From assembly GCF_001434785.1 (NCBI RefSeq), contig NZ_AZDT01000058.1:1-62865 (forward strand): 62,865 bases of DNA. Direction: 5' to 3'. Source of the stretch: Levilactobacillus namurensis DSM 19117 (GTDB lineage: Bacteria; Bacillota; Bacilli; Lactobacillales; Lactobacillaceae). The notes beneath the pieces are model-generated. The model saw only the letters and a program-made list of their open reading frames with translations, made no database searches and had not been told where the DNA came from. Of the stretch, positions 7,844-15,437 are shown in pieces. The position numbers and the translations under genes were made by a program. The stretch's first letter is position 1; each line of letters opens with the position of its first letter.

Positions 7844-10203
7844 TTTGACGCCTCCGAATTCCAAAAATGCTGCAGGGCTGGTCCTAATTGTTCGGACCGG
7901 TAGAGTCGTTGATAGTGCTGCCAGTGAGGGGGGTAGAGCTGGGTGTAGCGGGGAGCGGTGAAACGTTGGTCCATCAGTAAAACCACGCCCACGTCATGGG
8001 CTCCCCGAATCAGGCGACCGGCAGCCTGAAAGACGTTGTTGAGGCCGGGCAACTGGTAAGCAAACGCGAAGCCGGGCTGGTCGTGACTGTCGAAGTAGTC
8101 GCGAATCAGGTCGGTCTCTGGATTGATTCCGGGGAGTCCGACGCTGACGATGCCTACGCCGATGAGCCGGTCGCCTTTGAGGTCGATTCCTTCCGAGAAG
8201 ATGCCGCCCAGTAACGCAAAGCCCACTAACGTTGTGGTAGGGGTCGGCTGAAATTGGTCGAGAAAGGCGGTTCGGTCGGCTTCGCTCATGGTTGCTTGTT
8301 GCGCCACGGTGTGGATGTGGGGGTAGGCCAGGTTAAAGGCGGCGACCACGGTCAACAGGTAGTTGTAAGAGGGCAAGAAAATCAGGTAGTTGCCCGTTTT
8401 AGCGTCGACCAGGGTCTTGATGGCGACCAAGATCTTCGCCAGGTTGGCTTGGCGTTGTTTGTAGGTGGTCTGGATATAGTTGGTGATGAACAGACCTTGA
8501 TGCTGGGGCGGAAAGGGGGAGGTCAGTCGGTAAGCCAAGCTGTCCGTACCCCCACCCAAAACGGTCTGATAATAGTCCAGGGGGGAGAGGGTCGCGGAGA
8601 AGAGAACGGCGCCGTGACCCAGGTCGAGGCTGTCCGCGAGAAAGGCACTGGGGTCCAAGCAGAGTTGTTTGAGGACGATGTTGCCGTCCGCTAAGGTCAA
8701 CCGCATACGGTAGGTCTCATCGTAGAATTCGCCGATTCGTTGGTAGCTGATGGCCGCAAAGTAAACGTCTAGGAGGGCCTTAGTGAAGGGCGTCTGGGGT
8801 TGGTCGATCAGCCAATCGTGGGTGGCTTCGATGAAGCGCCCCAACTCGTGATCGATTTCTGCAGGGGGTGAGAGAAATGTGCTGTCGGTCTTTCCTGCCG
8901 ACCGTAAAGGTGCGCAGATATCATCGAAGGTCTGACGCAGGTCACGGATCCGTTGGCGGAGCTTCCGACTGACTTGCGGGGCTCCGGTACTGAGCTCGAG
9001 CAAGTGGTCCAGGGGCCGGCTGGCGATAGCAGCGGAGTACATCTCCCGGGAACGGGCGACCAAGTTGTGGGCTTCGTCGATGAGAAAGAAGTTGTCGGGA
9101 TCGCTGGTGGCAAAGAACCGTTGGAGGTGGACTTGAGGATCGAACAGGTAGTTGTAGTCCCCGATGACCACGTCACACAGGAGGCTGGCGTCCAGCTGGA
9201 ACTCGAAAGGATCGAGGGTGTGCTTGCGCGCGTAGGTCTCGATGACTGGCCGGGTCAGCTGGTCGTTGTGTTGAATCAGGTCGACCAGTGCGGGACGGAG
9301 ACGGTCGTAGTAGCCCAGCATGTAGGGGTTCTCTTCGGGTGTGAGGTCGGCTTCTTCGGGGAACTGAATCTTCTCTTTGGCAGTTAGAGTGATGCTCTTC
9401 AGCTGTAGCCCTTGTGTGGCCATCAGTTGAATGGCGTCTTCGGCCACACGCCGGGTGCTTTGTTTGGCGGTCAGGTAGAAGATCCGCTGGATGACGCCTT
9501 CACCGATGGCTTTGATGGCTGGAAAGAGCGTGGAAATGGTCTTGCCGGTCCCCGTTGGCGCCTCGGCAAAGAGGTGTTGCTGACTGAGAATCGTCTTGTA
9601 GACCGCAACGGCGAGTTCCCGTTGACCGGGACGGTACTGGTCGAAGGGAAAGGTCAGTGCTTGAATGGTAGGGTCGCGCCGTTCGCGGAGATCGTCGCGG
9701 AGTTTCAGCCAGGTGATGTAGGCGTCGATGACCGTTTGGAAGAAGGCGGCGGCCGCTTGCCGGTTGATGGTCTGGCTGTTTTGAGTCGTGGTGTCGTTGC
9801 TGGTCTGGTAGTAGGTCAGGGTCAACGTGATGGTCTGTAGGTCGGGGAATTTATGAAATAAGAGGTGGGCGTACAGCTTGACCTGGGCCCAGTATAGGGT
9901 GACCTTGTTGGCCGGAAGTTGGTCGAAATCCCCGTCGGAGGTTTTGATCTCTTCGATCGTAGCGGTGGTCTCGCCTAACGTGACGCCGTCGGCCCGGCCG
10001 TGGAGTAGGTACTCGTGGCCCCGGAGCGTTAACGGCAGGTCGAGGTAGTATTCCTTTTGGTAGTCATCGGCCCGTTGCTTCTGGAGTCGGCGGTGGATCT
10101 TAGCGCCCAGTAGTGCGGTATTTTGACTATTGCTGGTGGCACCGAGGTCACCGGCGCGCAGGGTGAATTCAACTAATTCACGAACACCAAGTTTGATGGG
10201 CAT
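7840..10203 (-). CDS. Cas4-like nuclease / DinG-Rad3-type helicase fusion
   Basis: A 787-residue superfamily 2 DNA helicase fused to an N-terminal nuclease-like domain. The N-terminus (1-180) has D72 and E85-x-K87, matching a PD-(D/E)XK core. The helicase has Walker A APTGTGKT at 215-222 and a DEAH box at 376-379, then an XPD-like C-terminal half ending with an arginine-rich GRLIRGAHDVG motif VI. XPD/DinG relatives carry four iron-sulphur cysteines between Walker A and DEAH; here the matching stretch (about 278-295) has none, so the cluster appears lost. It leads an operon with two DNA-processing-like proteins. ATP-dependent 5'-3' unwinding is family knowledge. Confidence 0.8.
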   Translation of the reverse strand: MPIKLGVRELVEFTLRAGDLGATSNSQNTALLGAKIHRRLQKQRADDYQKEYYLDLPLTLRGHEYLLHGRADGVTLGETTATIEEIKTSDGDFDQLPANKVTLYWAQVKLYAHLLFHKFPDLQTITLTLTYYQTSNDTTTQNSQTINRQAAAAFFQTVIDAYITWLKLRDDLRERRDPTIQALTFPFDQYRPGQRELAVAVYKTILSQQHLFAEAPTGTGKTISTLFPAIKAIGEGVIQRIFYLTAKQSTRRVAEDAIQLMATQGLQLKSITLTAKEKIQFPEEADLTPEENPYMLGYYDRLRPALVDLIQHNDQLTRPVIETYARKHTLDPFEFQLDASLLCDVVIGDYNYLFDPQVHLQRFFATSDPDNFFLIDEAHNLVARSREMYSAAIASRPLDHLLELSTGAPQVSRKLRQRIRDLRQTFDDICAPLRSAGKTDSTFLSPPAEIDHELGRFIEATHDWLIDQPQTPFTKALLDVYFAAISYQRIGEFYDETYRMRLTLADGNIVLKQLCLDPSAFLADSLDLGHGAVLFSATLSPLDYYQTVLGGGTDSLAYRLTSPFPPQHQGLFITNYIQTTYKQRQANLAKILVAIKTLVDAKTGNYLIFLPSYNYLLTVVAAFNLAYPHIHTVAQQATMSEADRTAFLDQFQPTPTTTLVGFALLGGIFSEGIDLKGDRLIGVGIVSVGLPGINPETDLIRDYFDSHDQPGFAFAYQLPGLNNVFQAAGRLIRGAHDVGVVLLMDQRFTAPRYTQLYPPHWQHYQRLYRSEQLGPALQHFWNSEASN

Positions 10204-10314
10204 CCGGACGCCTCCTTAATGACGAAATTTTGAGTTTAAACGAAAAGCATAACACGCGTATCATACCATATTTTGGGTGGAGATTGAACAGACGTTCGGG
10301 AGAAGAAAAGGGGC

Positions 10315-10343
10315 TTGGCAACCATTGTGAAATCGCTTACAAT
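10315..10343 (+). promoter_or_regulatory. Promoter of the HPr-like gene
   Basis: TTGGCA (10315-10320) and TACAAT (10338-10343) with a 17-base spacer, 21 bases before the ATG at 10364. Confidence 0.6.
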
Positions 10344-10363
10344 GTAAGTAGAGGTGATCAGAA

Positions 10364-10627
10364 ATGAAGACCATTGGATTCCCATTGTATGAAGAAACGC
10401 CCCAAATTGACGAGGCGCCCGCGATGCAAAAAATTTGCCAGAACTATACTGGTAAAGTGTTGATCAAAGTACAAGATGCCGAAATCGATCCTAGTGAAGC
10501 GACTGAAATTGCGCAACTCAAGGACTATGGCGGTCACTTCGTCACGGTAACGGCTGAGGGACCGGATGAAGCCTTACTGGCCGCCGCCGTTCACCAACAG
10601 TTGGCTAAGGACAAGTACAGTTACTAG
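10364..10627 (+). CDS. HPr-like protein lacking the phosphorylated histidine
   Basis: An 87-residue protein. The C-terminal part FVTVTAEGPDEALLAAAVHQQL closely resembles the last strand and helix of HPr, the phosphocarrier of the sugar PTS. Aligning back, the active-site region reads QIDEAPA where HPr has GIHARPA, so His15 is replaced by Asp16, and the Ser46 region reads PSEATEI with no clear serine equivalent. It therefore cannot carry phosphate as HPr does and may be a regulatory relative, as Crh is in Bacillus. GAGGTGATC precedes the ATG. A 67-residue orphan follows 63 bases later. The HPr relationship is my reading of the sequence. Confidence 0.6.
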   Translation: MKTIGFPLYEETPQIDEAPAMQKICQNYTGKVLIKVQDAEIDPSEATEIAQLKDYGGHFVTVTAEGPDEALLAAAVHQQLAKDKYSY

Positions 10628-10690
10628 CCGACTTGACGCCCTTAGAAAAAGTCGCTAAGCTCAAAGAGCAGCAAGACTGGAGGGTGTCAG

Positions 10691-10894
10691 ATGACACAAG
10701 CACAGGTTGACCGGCTCTGCGAGATTGCGCCGAAGTACGGCTTGCAGTTGAAGCATCAGGGAACGATCATTACAGAAATTAACGGGGCGCCCACGTCTTT
10801 TGACGCCAGCACCTATATGCCTGACCAGTTCGTCGATCTCTTAGCGCAGATGATTGCGACTAAGATGAAGGCTGATTTGTGGCAATGGCAATAA
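10691..10894 (+). CDS. Small protein of unknown function
   Basis: A 67-residue soluble protein, mostly mixed helix and strand, not recognised. GGAGGG nine bases before the ATG is a strong translation signal. It lies 63 bases downstream of the HPr-like gene with no terminator between, so the two are probably cotranscribed, and it ends at a strong bidirectional hairpin. Confidence 0.65.
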   Translation: MTQAQVDRLCEIAPKYGLQLKHQGTIITEINGAPTSFDASTYMPDQFVDLLAQMIATKMKADLWQWQ

Positions 10895-10902
10895 CCTAAA
10901 CG

Positions 10903-10944
10903 AAAATACGCTCGCGACAGCTAATCCTGTTGCGAGCGTATTTT
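10903..10944. terminator. Bidirectional terminator
   Basis: A 17-base stem (10903-10919 with 10928-10944, one mismatch) built on AAAATACGCTCGC, with A and T runs on either side. It serves the plus-strand small gene and the minus-strand gene at 10957-11304. Confidence 0.8.
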
Positions 10945-10956
10945 TTGATTGGCTGC

Positions 10957-11304
10957 TTAAGCTTCTTCCCAACGGTCAAAGTCTTGGGTATGGTTCCCCA
11001 GGTAGGCAATGGCCTCTTGAGCGAGTTGCTGACTTTCACCGGTCAGATCTTTGGCGAGATTGGCGTCAATATCGGCCTCATCGCGCAGAAAGCCGGTGGC
11101 GAGTTCCAGGTACTTGGTCCGTCGACCGACCCCGTGATCGTTGAAGAGCTGGTCGAGACCGGTTAAGTCGGGTTGTCCAGCGGTTGCGACTTGCTTAGCG
11201 AGGTCGGGTTGGCGACCTAGCTTCGTTGCGGCATAGTCCATCAGAAAATCATTCATATCCACGATGATATCGTGCCGTGCTTTCTTTTCATTCTTTTTTG
11301 CCAC
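10957..11304 (-). CDS. Hypothetical protein, 115 residues
   Basis: A predicted helical cytoplasmic protein with a lysine-rich start and acidic C-terminus; not recognised. The start is GTG, supported by AGGTGATT eight bases upstream. Monocistronic between the divergent pst promoter region and a strong terminator. Confidence 0.6.
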   Translation of the reverse strand: MAKKNEKKARHDIIVDMNDFLMDYAATKLGRQPDLAKQVATAGQPDLTGLDQLFNDHGVGRRTKYLELATGFLRDEADIDANLAKDLTGESQQLAQEAIAYLGNHTQDFDRWEEA

Positions 11305-11620
11305 TTCAAATCACCTCACAAGTCAATTCTAGCCATTTTGATCAGCGGGCGCAATTGTGGACCCACGATAAGGGAAGATAGCGACGCATCTGACTTAAAA
11401 CGGGAGGAAGTTGGGCAAGCCGAACAATGCGCAAACGTTGATATAAAAACAATTATAGCGACCTTGGCAACATTTACCTAAAATTTACACGATTGCGACA
11501 ATTAATATATATTGGTCGGCTAGAATGTGTCTTGTAAGTTAAGGGGAGGTACCACAGCGTTCGCTACCTAGCTTACGATGTGGTAAATCCACTATATCTA
11601 ATAGACATGGAGTGACAGGG
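11305..11620 (+). promoter_or_regulatory. pst promoter region with candidate Pho box
   Basis: The 316 bases between the minus-strand orphan and pstS hold three hexamers at 11-base spacing: TTTACC (11473-11478), TTTACA (11484-11489) and GCGACA (11495-11500), with five-base spacers, as in Gram-positive PhoP boxes (TTAACA-type repeats). A TAGAAT -10 element lies at 11521-11526, twenty bases after the last repeat, with no good -35, as expected for an activator-dependent promoter. The pstS ribosome binding site GGAG is at 11609-11612. Induction by phosphate starvation through PhoP is inferred. Confidence 0.5.
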
Positions 11621-12517
11621 ATGAATAAAGGAACAAAGTTAGCAATGGGGATTGCTGCGATGAGTTTATTATTAGTTGGTTGTGGCAAGGCTACCAGTTC
11701 AACTAGCAGTAGCAAGTCTAGCAGCAATGAAGCATTATCCGGAAAGGTTACGGCCGTGGGGTCAACGGCGTTACAACCATTAGCTGCCAAGGCCGGTTCC
11801 CAATTTACGGCGAAGAACAGCAAAGTTAACTTGACGGTTCAAGGTGGGGGTTCCGGAACTGGGTTGAGCCAAGTTCAATCCGGCGCCGTTTCCCTGGGAG
11901 ATTCCGATATTTTCGCAGAAGAAAAAGCCGGAATCAAGGCCAGTGAATTGACCGACCACAAGGTAGCCGTTGTCGGCATGGGCCCCGTGGTCAACAAGGA
12001 TGCCGGGGTTAAGAACTTGAAGATGTCGCAATTGAAGGGCATCTTCACGGGTAAGATTACGAACTGGAAGATGGTTGGTGGGAAAGACCAAAAGATTGTG
12101 ATCATCAACCGGGCCCAAGGTTCCGGAACCCGAGCAACGTTTGAAAATGCCGTCTTGAAGGGTGCTTCAGCGGTGAAGTCCCAAGAACAAGATTCTAACG
12201 GTGCCGTACAAAAGATTGTGGCCACCACGCCAGGTGCGGTCAGTTACTTAGCCTTCTCTTACTTCACCAACAAGTTACAAGCTCTTTCCGTTGATAATGT
12301 GACGCCAACGGATAACAACGTTGAAACCAACAAGTGGAAGATCTGGTCTTACGAACACATGTACACCAAGGGTAAGCCTGACAAGGCAACCGCTGCTTTC
12401 TTAAGCTACATGACGTCTAAGGACGTGCAAAACAGCTTAGTTAAAGACATGGGTTACATCAGCATTCACGACATGAAAGTTTCTAAGGATGCTAAGGGAA
12501 CGATTACGCAAAACTAA
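11621..12517 (+). CDS. pstS: Phosphate ABC transporter substrate-binding lipoprotein
   Basis: Extracellular phosphate receptor of the Pst high-affinity importer. The 298-residue product has a lipoprotein signal with lipobox LLVGC (Cys about residue 21) and a serine-rich linker, then the PBP-like type II fold. Phosphate-binding loops are visible: GSTALQPL near residue 48, GGGSGTGLSQV near 74 and AQGSGTRATFENAV near 165. The ATG at 11621 is chosen over GTG at 11612, which lies inside the ribosome binding site. A terminator-like hairpin separates it from pstC and probably gives excess receptor over permease. Confidence 0.93.
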   Translation: MNKGTKLAMGIAAMSLLLVGCGKATSSTSSSKSSSNEALSGKVTAVGSTALQPLAAKAGSQFTAKNSKVNLTVQGGGSGTGLSQVQSGAVSLGDSDIFAEEKAGIKASELTDHKVAVVGMGPVVNKDAGVKNLKMSQLKGIFTGKITNWKMVGGKDQKIVIINRAQGSGTRATFENAVLKGASAVKSQEQDSNGAVQKIVATTPGAVSYLAFSYFTNKLQALSVDNVTPTDNNVETNKWKIWSYEHMYTKGKPDKATAAFLSYMTSKDVQNSLVKDMGYISIHDMKVSKDAKGTITQN

Positions 12518-12537
12518 GCTCGCTTAGTTGAGATACC

Positions 12538-12573
12538 AGTGAAGGTGCAAAATGGGCACCTTCACTTTTTTTA
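12538..12573 (+). terminator. Attenuating hairpin between pstS and pstC
   Basis: An 11-base perfect stem (AGTGAAGGTGC and complement, 12538-12548 with 12556-12566) followed by seven T. It lies inside the operon, so partial read-through would lower pstCAB relative to pstS. Confidence 0.75.
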
Positions 12574-12588
12574 AGGGGGAGTCATCTC

Positions 12589-13542
12589 ATGGAACAAACA
12601 AATTCAGACTTAAAACCAAACGATGCCCGCACCGATGATTGGACGGCGCGGTTACACCGGGCGACCCGGGCGACGCGTGAAGATTGGCTAGGTCGGGGCA
12701 TCAGTTACTTATGCATTGGGGTCATTATCTTAGTCGTGGCGTCAATGCTGTGGTTCATCACGTCCAAGGGAATTGCGACGTTTACGCAGAACCACGTGAA
12801 CTTGTGGAAGTTCATCTCGGGCACCAACTGGTCGCCGAACCAGGGTCAGATTGGGGCCTTGCCCATGATTGTGGGGTCCTTTGCGGTCACCTTTGCCGCC
12901 GCGATCGTGGCTACTCCGTTTGCGGTCGGAACGGCCATCTTTATGACCGAAATCGCGCCGAATAAGGGACGGAAGTTCTTACAACCCGTCATTGAACTTT
13001 TGGTGGGGATTCCATCCGTTGTTTACGGGTTTATTGGCTTGGCGGTGGTGGTCCCGTTCATGCGGCACCTGGTCGGTGGGTCCGGCTTCGGGATTATCTC
13101 GGCGACCTTCGTCTTATTCGTGATGGTGTTGCCGACGATTACCACGATGACGGTCGATAGCCTGCGTGCTGTGCCGCGGTTCTACAAGGAAGCCTCCCTG
13201 GCGTTGGGGGCGACCCGGTGGCAGACGGTGTCGCGGGTGATCCTGCGCGCAGCCACACCGGGAATTTTGACAGCAATTATCTTTGGGATGGCCCGTGCTT
13301 TTGGGGAAGCTTTAGCCGTCCAGATGGTGATCGGGAACGCGGCGATTATGCCTAAGAACCTGATCTCACCAGCCGCAACGTTGACCAGTCAGTTGACGAC
13401 GGGAATCGGGGATACTATCGATGGAACGTTACCTAGTAACGCCCTGTGGTCTTTGGCGTTGATCTTGCTGTTGATGTCACTATTCTTTAACGCATTGGTC
13501 CGGTTGATTGCTAAGAGGGGGCAACTGAGTCATGAACGCTAA
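12589..13542 (+). CDS. pstC: Phosphate ABC transporter permease PstC
   Basis: Membrane subunit of the phosphate importer, 317 residues, six membrane segments after an unusually long hydrophilic N-terminus of about 40 residues. The ABC-coupling EAA loop is seen as [20 protein letters not shown] near residue 205. AAGGGGG upstream supports the ATG. It overlaps pstA by 11 bases, and forms the channel with PstA. Confidence 0.93.
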   Translation: MEQTNSDLKPNDARTDDWTARLHRATRATREDWLGRGISYLCIGVIILVVASMLWFITSKGIATFTQNHVNLWKFISGTNWSPNQGQIGALPMIVGSFAVTFAAAIVATPFAVGTAIFMTEIAPNKGRKFLQPVIELLVGIPSVVYGFIGLAVVVPFMRHLVGGSGFGIISATFVLFVMVLPTITTMTVDSLRAVPRFYKEASLALGATRWQTVSRVILRAATPGILTAIIFGMARAFGEALAVQMVIGNAAIMPKNLISPAATLTSQLTTGIGDTIDGTLPSNALWSLALILLLMSLFFNALVRLIAKRGQLSHER

Positions 13543-14419
13543 ACAAAAAGATTTTCTCGCCACGATTACCATTAACGTGATTGTGGCTGCAGTGGTCGGC
13601 ATTCTGTTTTTCTTGCTGGCATACATTTTAATTTCGGGGTTACCCCACGTGAGCTGGTCCTTCTTAACAGGGACCACGGATTCCTTCAGTGGTGCTGGTG
13701 GAATTGGGGTCCAACTCTTCAACTCGTTTTACTTACTGGTTTTAACCATGTTGATTTCCATTCCCATTTCCTTGGGTGCCGGGATCTACTTGGCGGAGTA
13801 CGCGAAGGACAATTGGCGAACGCACTTGATTCGCTCCGCCATCGAAGTCCTCAGCTCACTACCTTCCGTGGTGGTGGGGCTGTTCGGCTTCTTGCTGTTC
13901 GTGGTCAAGTTTAAGATTGGGTTTTCCGTCATTTCTGGGGCCATTGCCCTGACGTTCTTTAACCTGCCACTGTTAACCCGGAACATCGAAGAATCCTTGA
14001 GTGCAGTTCCGCGTAATCAGCGGGAAGCGGGCTTGTCGTTGGGAATGTCGAAGTGGAAGACGGAGATTGGCATTATTCTCCCGGTGGCCTTACCCGGAAT
14101 CGTTACGGGAGTTGTGTTGAGTGCCGGTCGGGTCTTTGGGGAAGCGGCGGCGTTGATCTACACGGCGGGTCAGAGTGCGCCGGTGACCAACTTCGCTGAT
14201 TGGAACCCCATGGATGCGGCCAGTCCGTTAAATCCTTTGCGTCCCGCCGAAACACTTGCGGTGCATATTTGGAAGGTCAATACGGAAGGTTTGGCCAACA
14301 ATGCGGCCCAGCTTTCTGCGGCGGCGTCCGCCGTGCTGATCATTGCGGTCTTACTGTTTAACTTGGGCGCGCGGGTATTGGGGAACTACCTGTACCGGCG
14401 GGTCACGGCCAGTAAGTAA
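13532..14419 (+). CDS. pstA: Phosphate ABC transporter permease PstA
   Basis: Second membrane subunit, 295 residues with six hydrophobic segments and the coupling loop EAGLSLGMSKWKTEIGIILPVALPG near residue 170 (conserved glycine present). Its ATG lies within the pstC end, suggesting coupled translation. pstB starts 12 bases after its stop. Confidence 0.93.
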   Translation: MNAKQKDFLATITINVIVAAVVGILFFLLAYILISGLPHVSWSFLTGTTDSFSGAGGIGVQLFNSFYLLVLTMLISIPISLGAGIYLAEYAKDNWRTHLIRSAIEVLSSLPSVVVGLFGFLLFVVKFKIGFSVISGAIALTFFNLPLLTRNIEESLSAVPRNQREAGLSLGMSKWKTEIGIILPVALPGIVTGVVLSAGRVFGEAAALIYTAGQSAPVTNFADWNPMDAASPLNPLRPAETLAVHIWKVNTEGLANNAAQLSAAASAVLIIAVLLFNLGARVLGNYLYRRVTASK

Positions 14420-14431
14420 GGGGGAGTCCAC

Positions 14432-15235
14432 ATGTTAAAAGAGTATTCATTTGAAAAGACGGCCATTCAGACCTTTGCCGATAATGTCCCTTTAGCGTTA
14501 CGGACGGAGGACATGCAGGTCTTTTACGGCAGTAACCACGCCATGCACGATGCCAGTCTGAGCTTTCCGAAGAACCAGATTACGGCCTTGATTGGGGCCT
14601 CAGGTTCCGGGAAGTCGACGTACCTGCGTTCGTTGAATCGGATGAACGATGGTATCGCGACGGTGACCGGGAAAATCTGGTATCACGATGTGGATATCAA
14701 CGAACCTGACGTGAACATTTACGAAATTCGGCGGCACATCGGGATGGTGTTCCAGCGGCCGAATCCGTTCTCCAAGTCGATTCGGGAGAACATCATCTAC
14801 GCCTTGCGGGCGGAAGGCATCAAGGATAAGCAGGTCCTAGCAGAACGGGTCGAGCGCAGTCTTCGCGGGGCGGCGCTGTGGGACGAAGTCAAGGATAACC
14901 TTGATAAGAGTGCCCTGGCTTTATCTGGGGGGCAACAGCAACGACTCTGCATTGCACGGTCGATTGCCATGGAACCCGATGTTTTGTTGCTGGATGAACC
15001 CTGCAGCGCCTTGGATCCCATCTCAACGGTCAAGGTCGAAGAGACCCTAGCCGAGTTGCGGAAAAAGTACACGATTATTATCGTGACGCATAATATGCAG
15101 CAAGCGGCGCGAATCAGTAGCCAGTGTGCATTCTTCCACTTGGGTCACGTGATGGAGTACACGCCAACGGCCACCATGTTCAGCAATCCGCAAATTCCCG
15201 TGACCCAAGATTATATTTCTGGTAGCTTCGGATAG
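14432..15235 (+). CDS. pstB: Phosphate ABC transporter ATP-binding protein PstB
   Basis: ATPase of the phosphate importer, 267 residues. Walker A GASGSGKST is near residue 53, the signature [15 protein letters not shown] near 167, Walker B VLLLDEPCSALDP near 190 and the H-loop IIIVTHNMQQAAR near 220. AAGGGGG precedes the ATG. Unlike many lactobacillus pst operons there is no second pstB and no phoU after it; the operon ends at a strong terminator, so the regulator gene must lie elsewhere. Confidence 0.93.
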   Translation: MLKEYSFEKTAIQTFADNVPLALRTEDMQVFYGSNHAMHDASLSFPKNQITALIGASGSGKSTYLRSLNRMNDGIATVTGKIWYHDVDINEPDVNIYEIRRHIGMVFQRPNPFSKSIRENIIYALRAEGIKDKQVLAERVERSLRGAALWDEVKDNLDKSALALSGGQQQRLCIARSIAMEPDVLLLDEPCSALDPISTVKVEETLAELRKKYTIIIVTHNMQQAARISSQCAFFHLGHVMEYTPTATMFSNPQIPVTQDYISGSFG

Positions 15236-15290
15236 ATTTGGGAAGCCGGATCTTCCAATCTTAAAAAGTTAGTCTGTGGCTCATCGGTGA

Positions 15291-15337
15291 CGTCAATCGC
15301 CCACCCTGCTTCGTGCAGGGGGTGATTGGCGTTTTTT
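15291..15337 (+). terminator. Terminator of the pst operon
   Basis: Stem of about 17 bases (CGTCAATCGCCCACCCTGC against GCAGGGGGTGATTGGCG) with a TTCG-containing loop, then six T. Confidence 0.85.
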
Positions 15338-15382
15338 GTGTTTCGGTCTTGATTATGGGTTTTCCAAAATGGAAGAACGCAC

Positions 15383-15426
15383 CAAAAAATGGTCACCAGA
15401 ATGGATTTTCGCATTCTGGTGACCAT
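15383..15426 (-). terminator. Terminator of the pot operon
   Basis: A perfect 15-base stem (ATGGTCACCAGAATG at 15389-15403 with its complement at 15412-15426). On the minus strand it is followed by six T. Confidence 0.88.
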
Positions 15427-15437
15427 GTGGGTTAGGA

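Noticed and set aside
8254-9840. Several long frames opposite the helicase gene
   Set aside because: Rich in Gly, Val and Arg without motifs; explained by the codon bias of the helicase gene.
10634-10711. Short frame between the HPr-like gene and the next orphan (LTPLEKVAKLKEQQDW)
   Set aside because: Protein-like content but no ribosome binding site, only about 25 codons, and it overlaps the next start.
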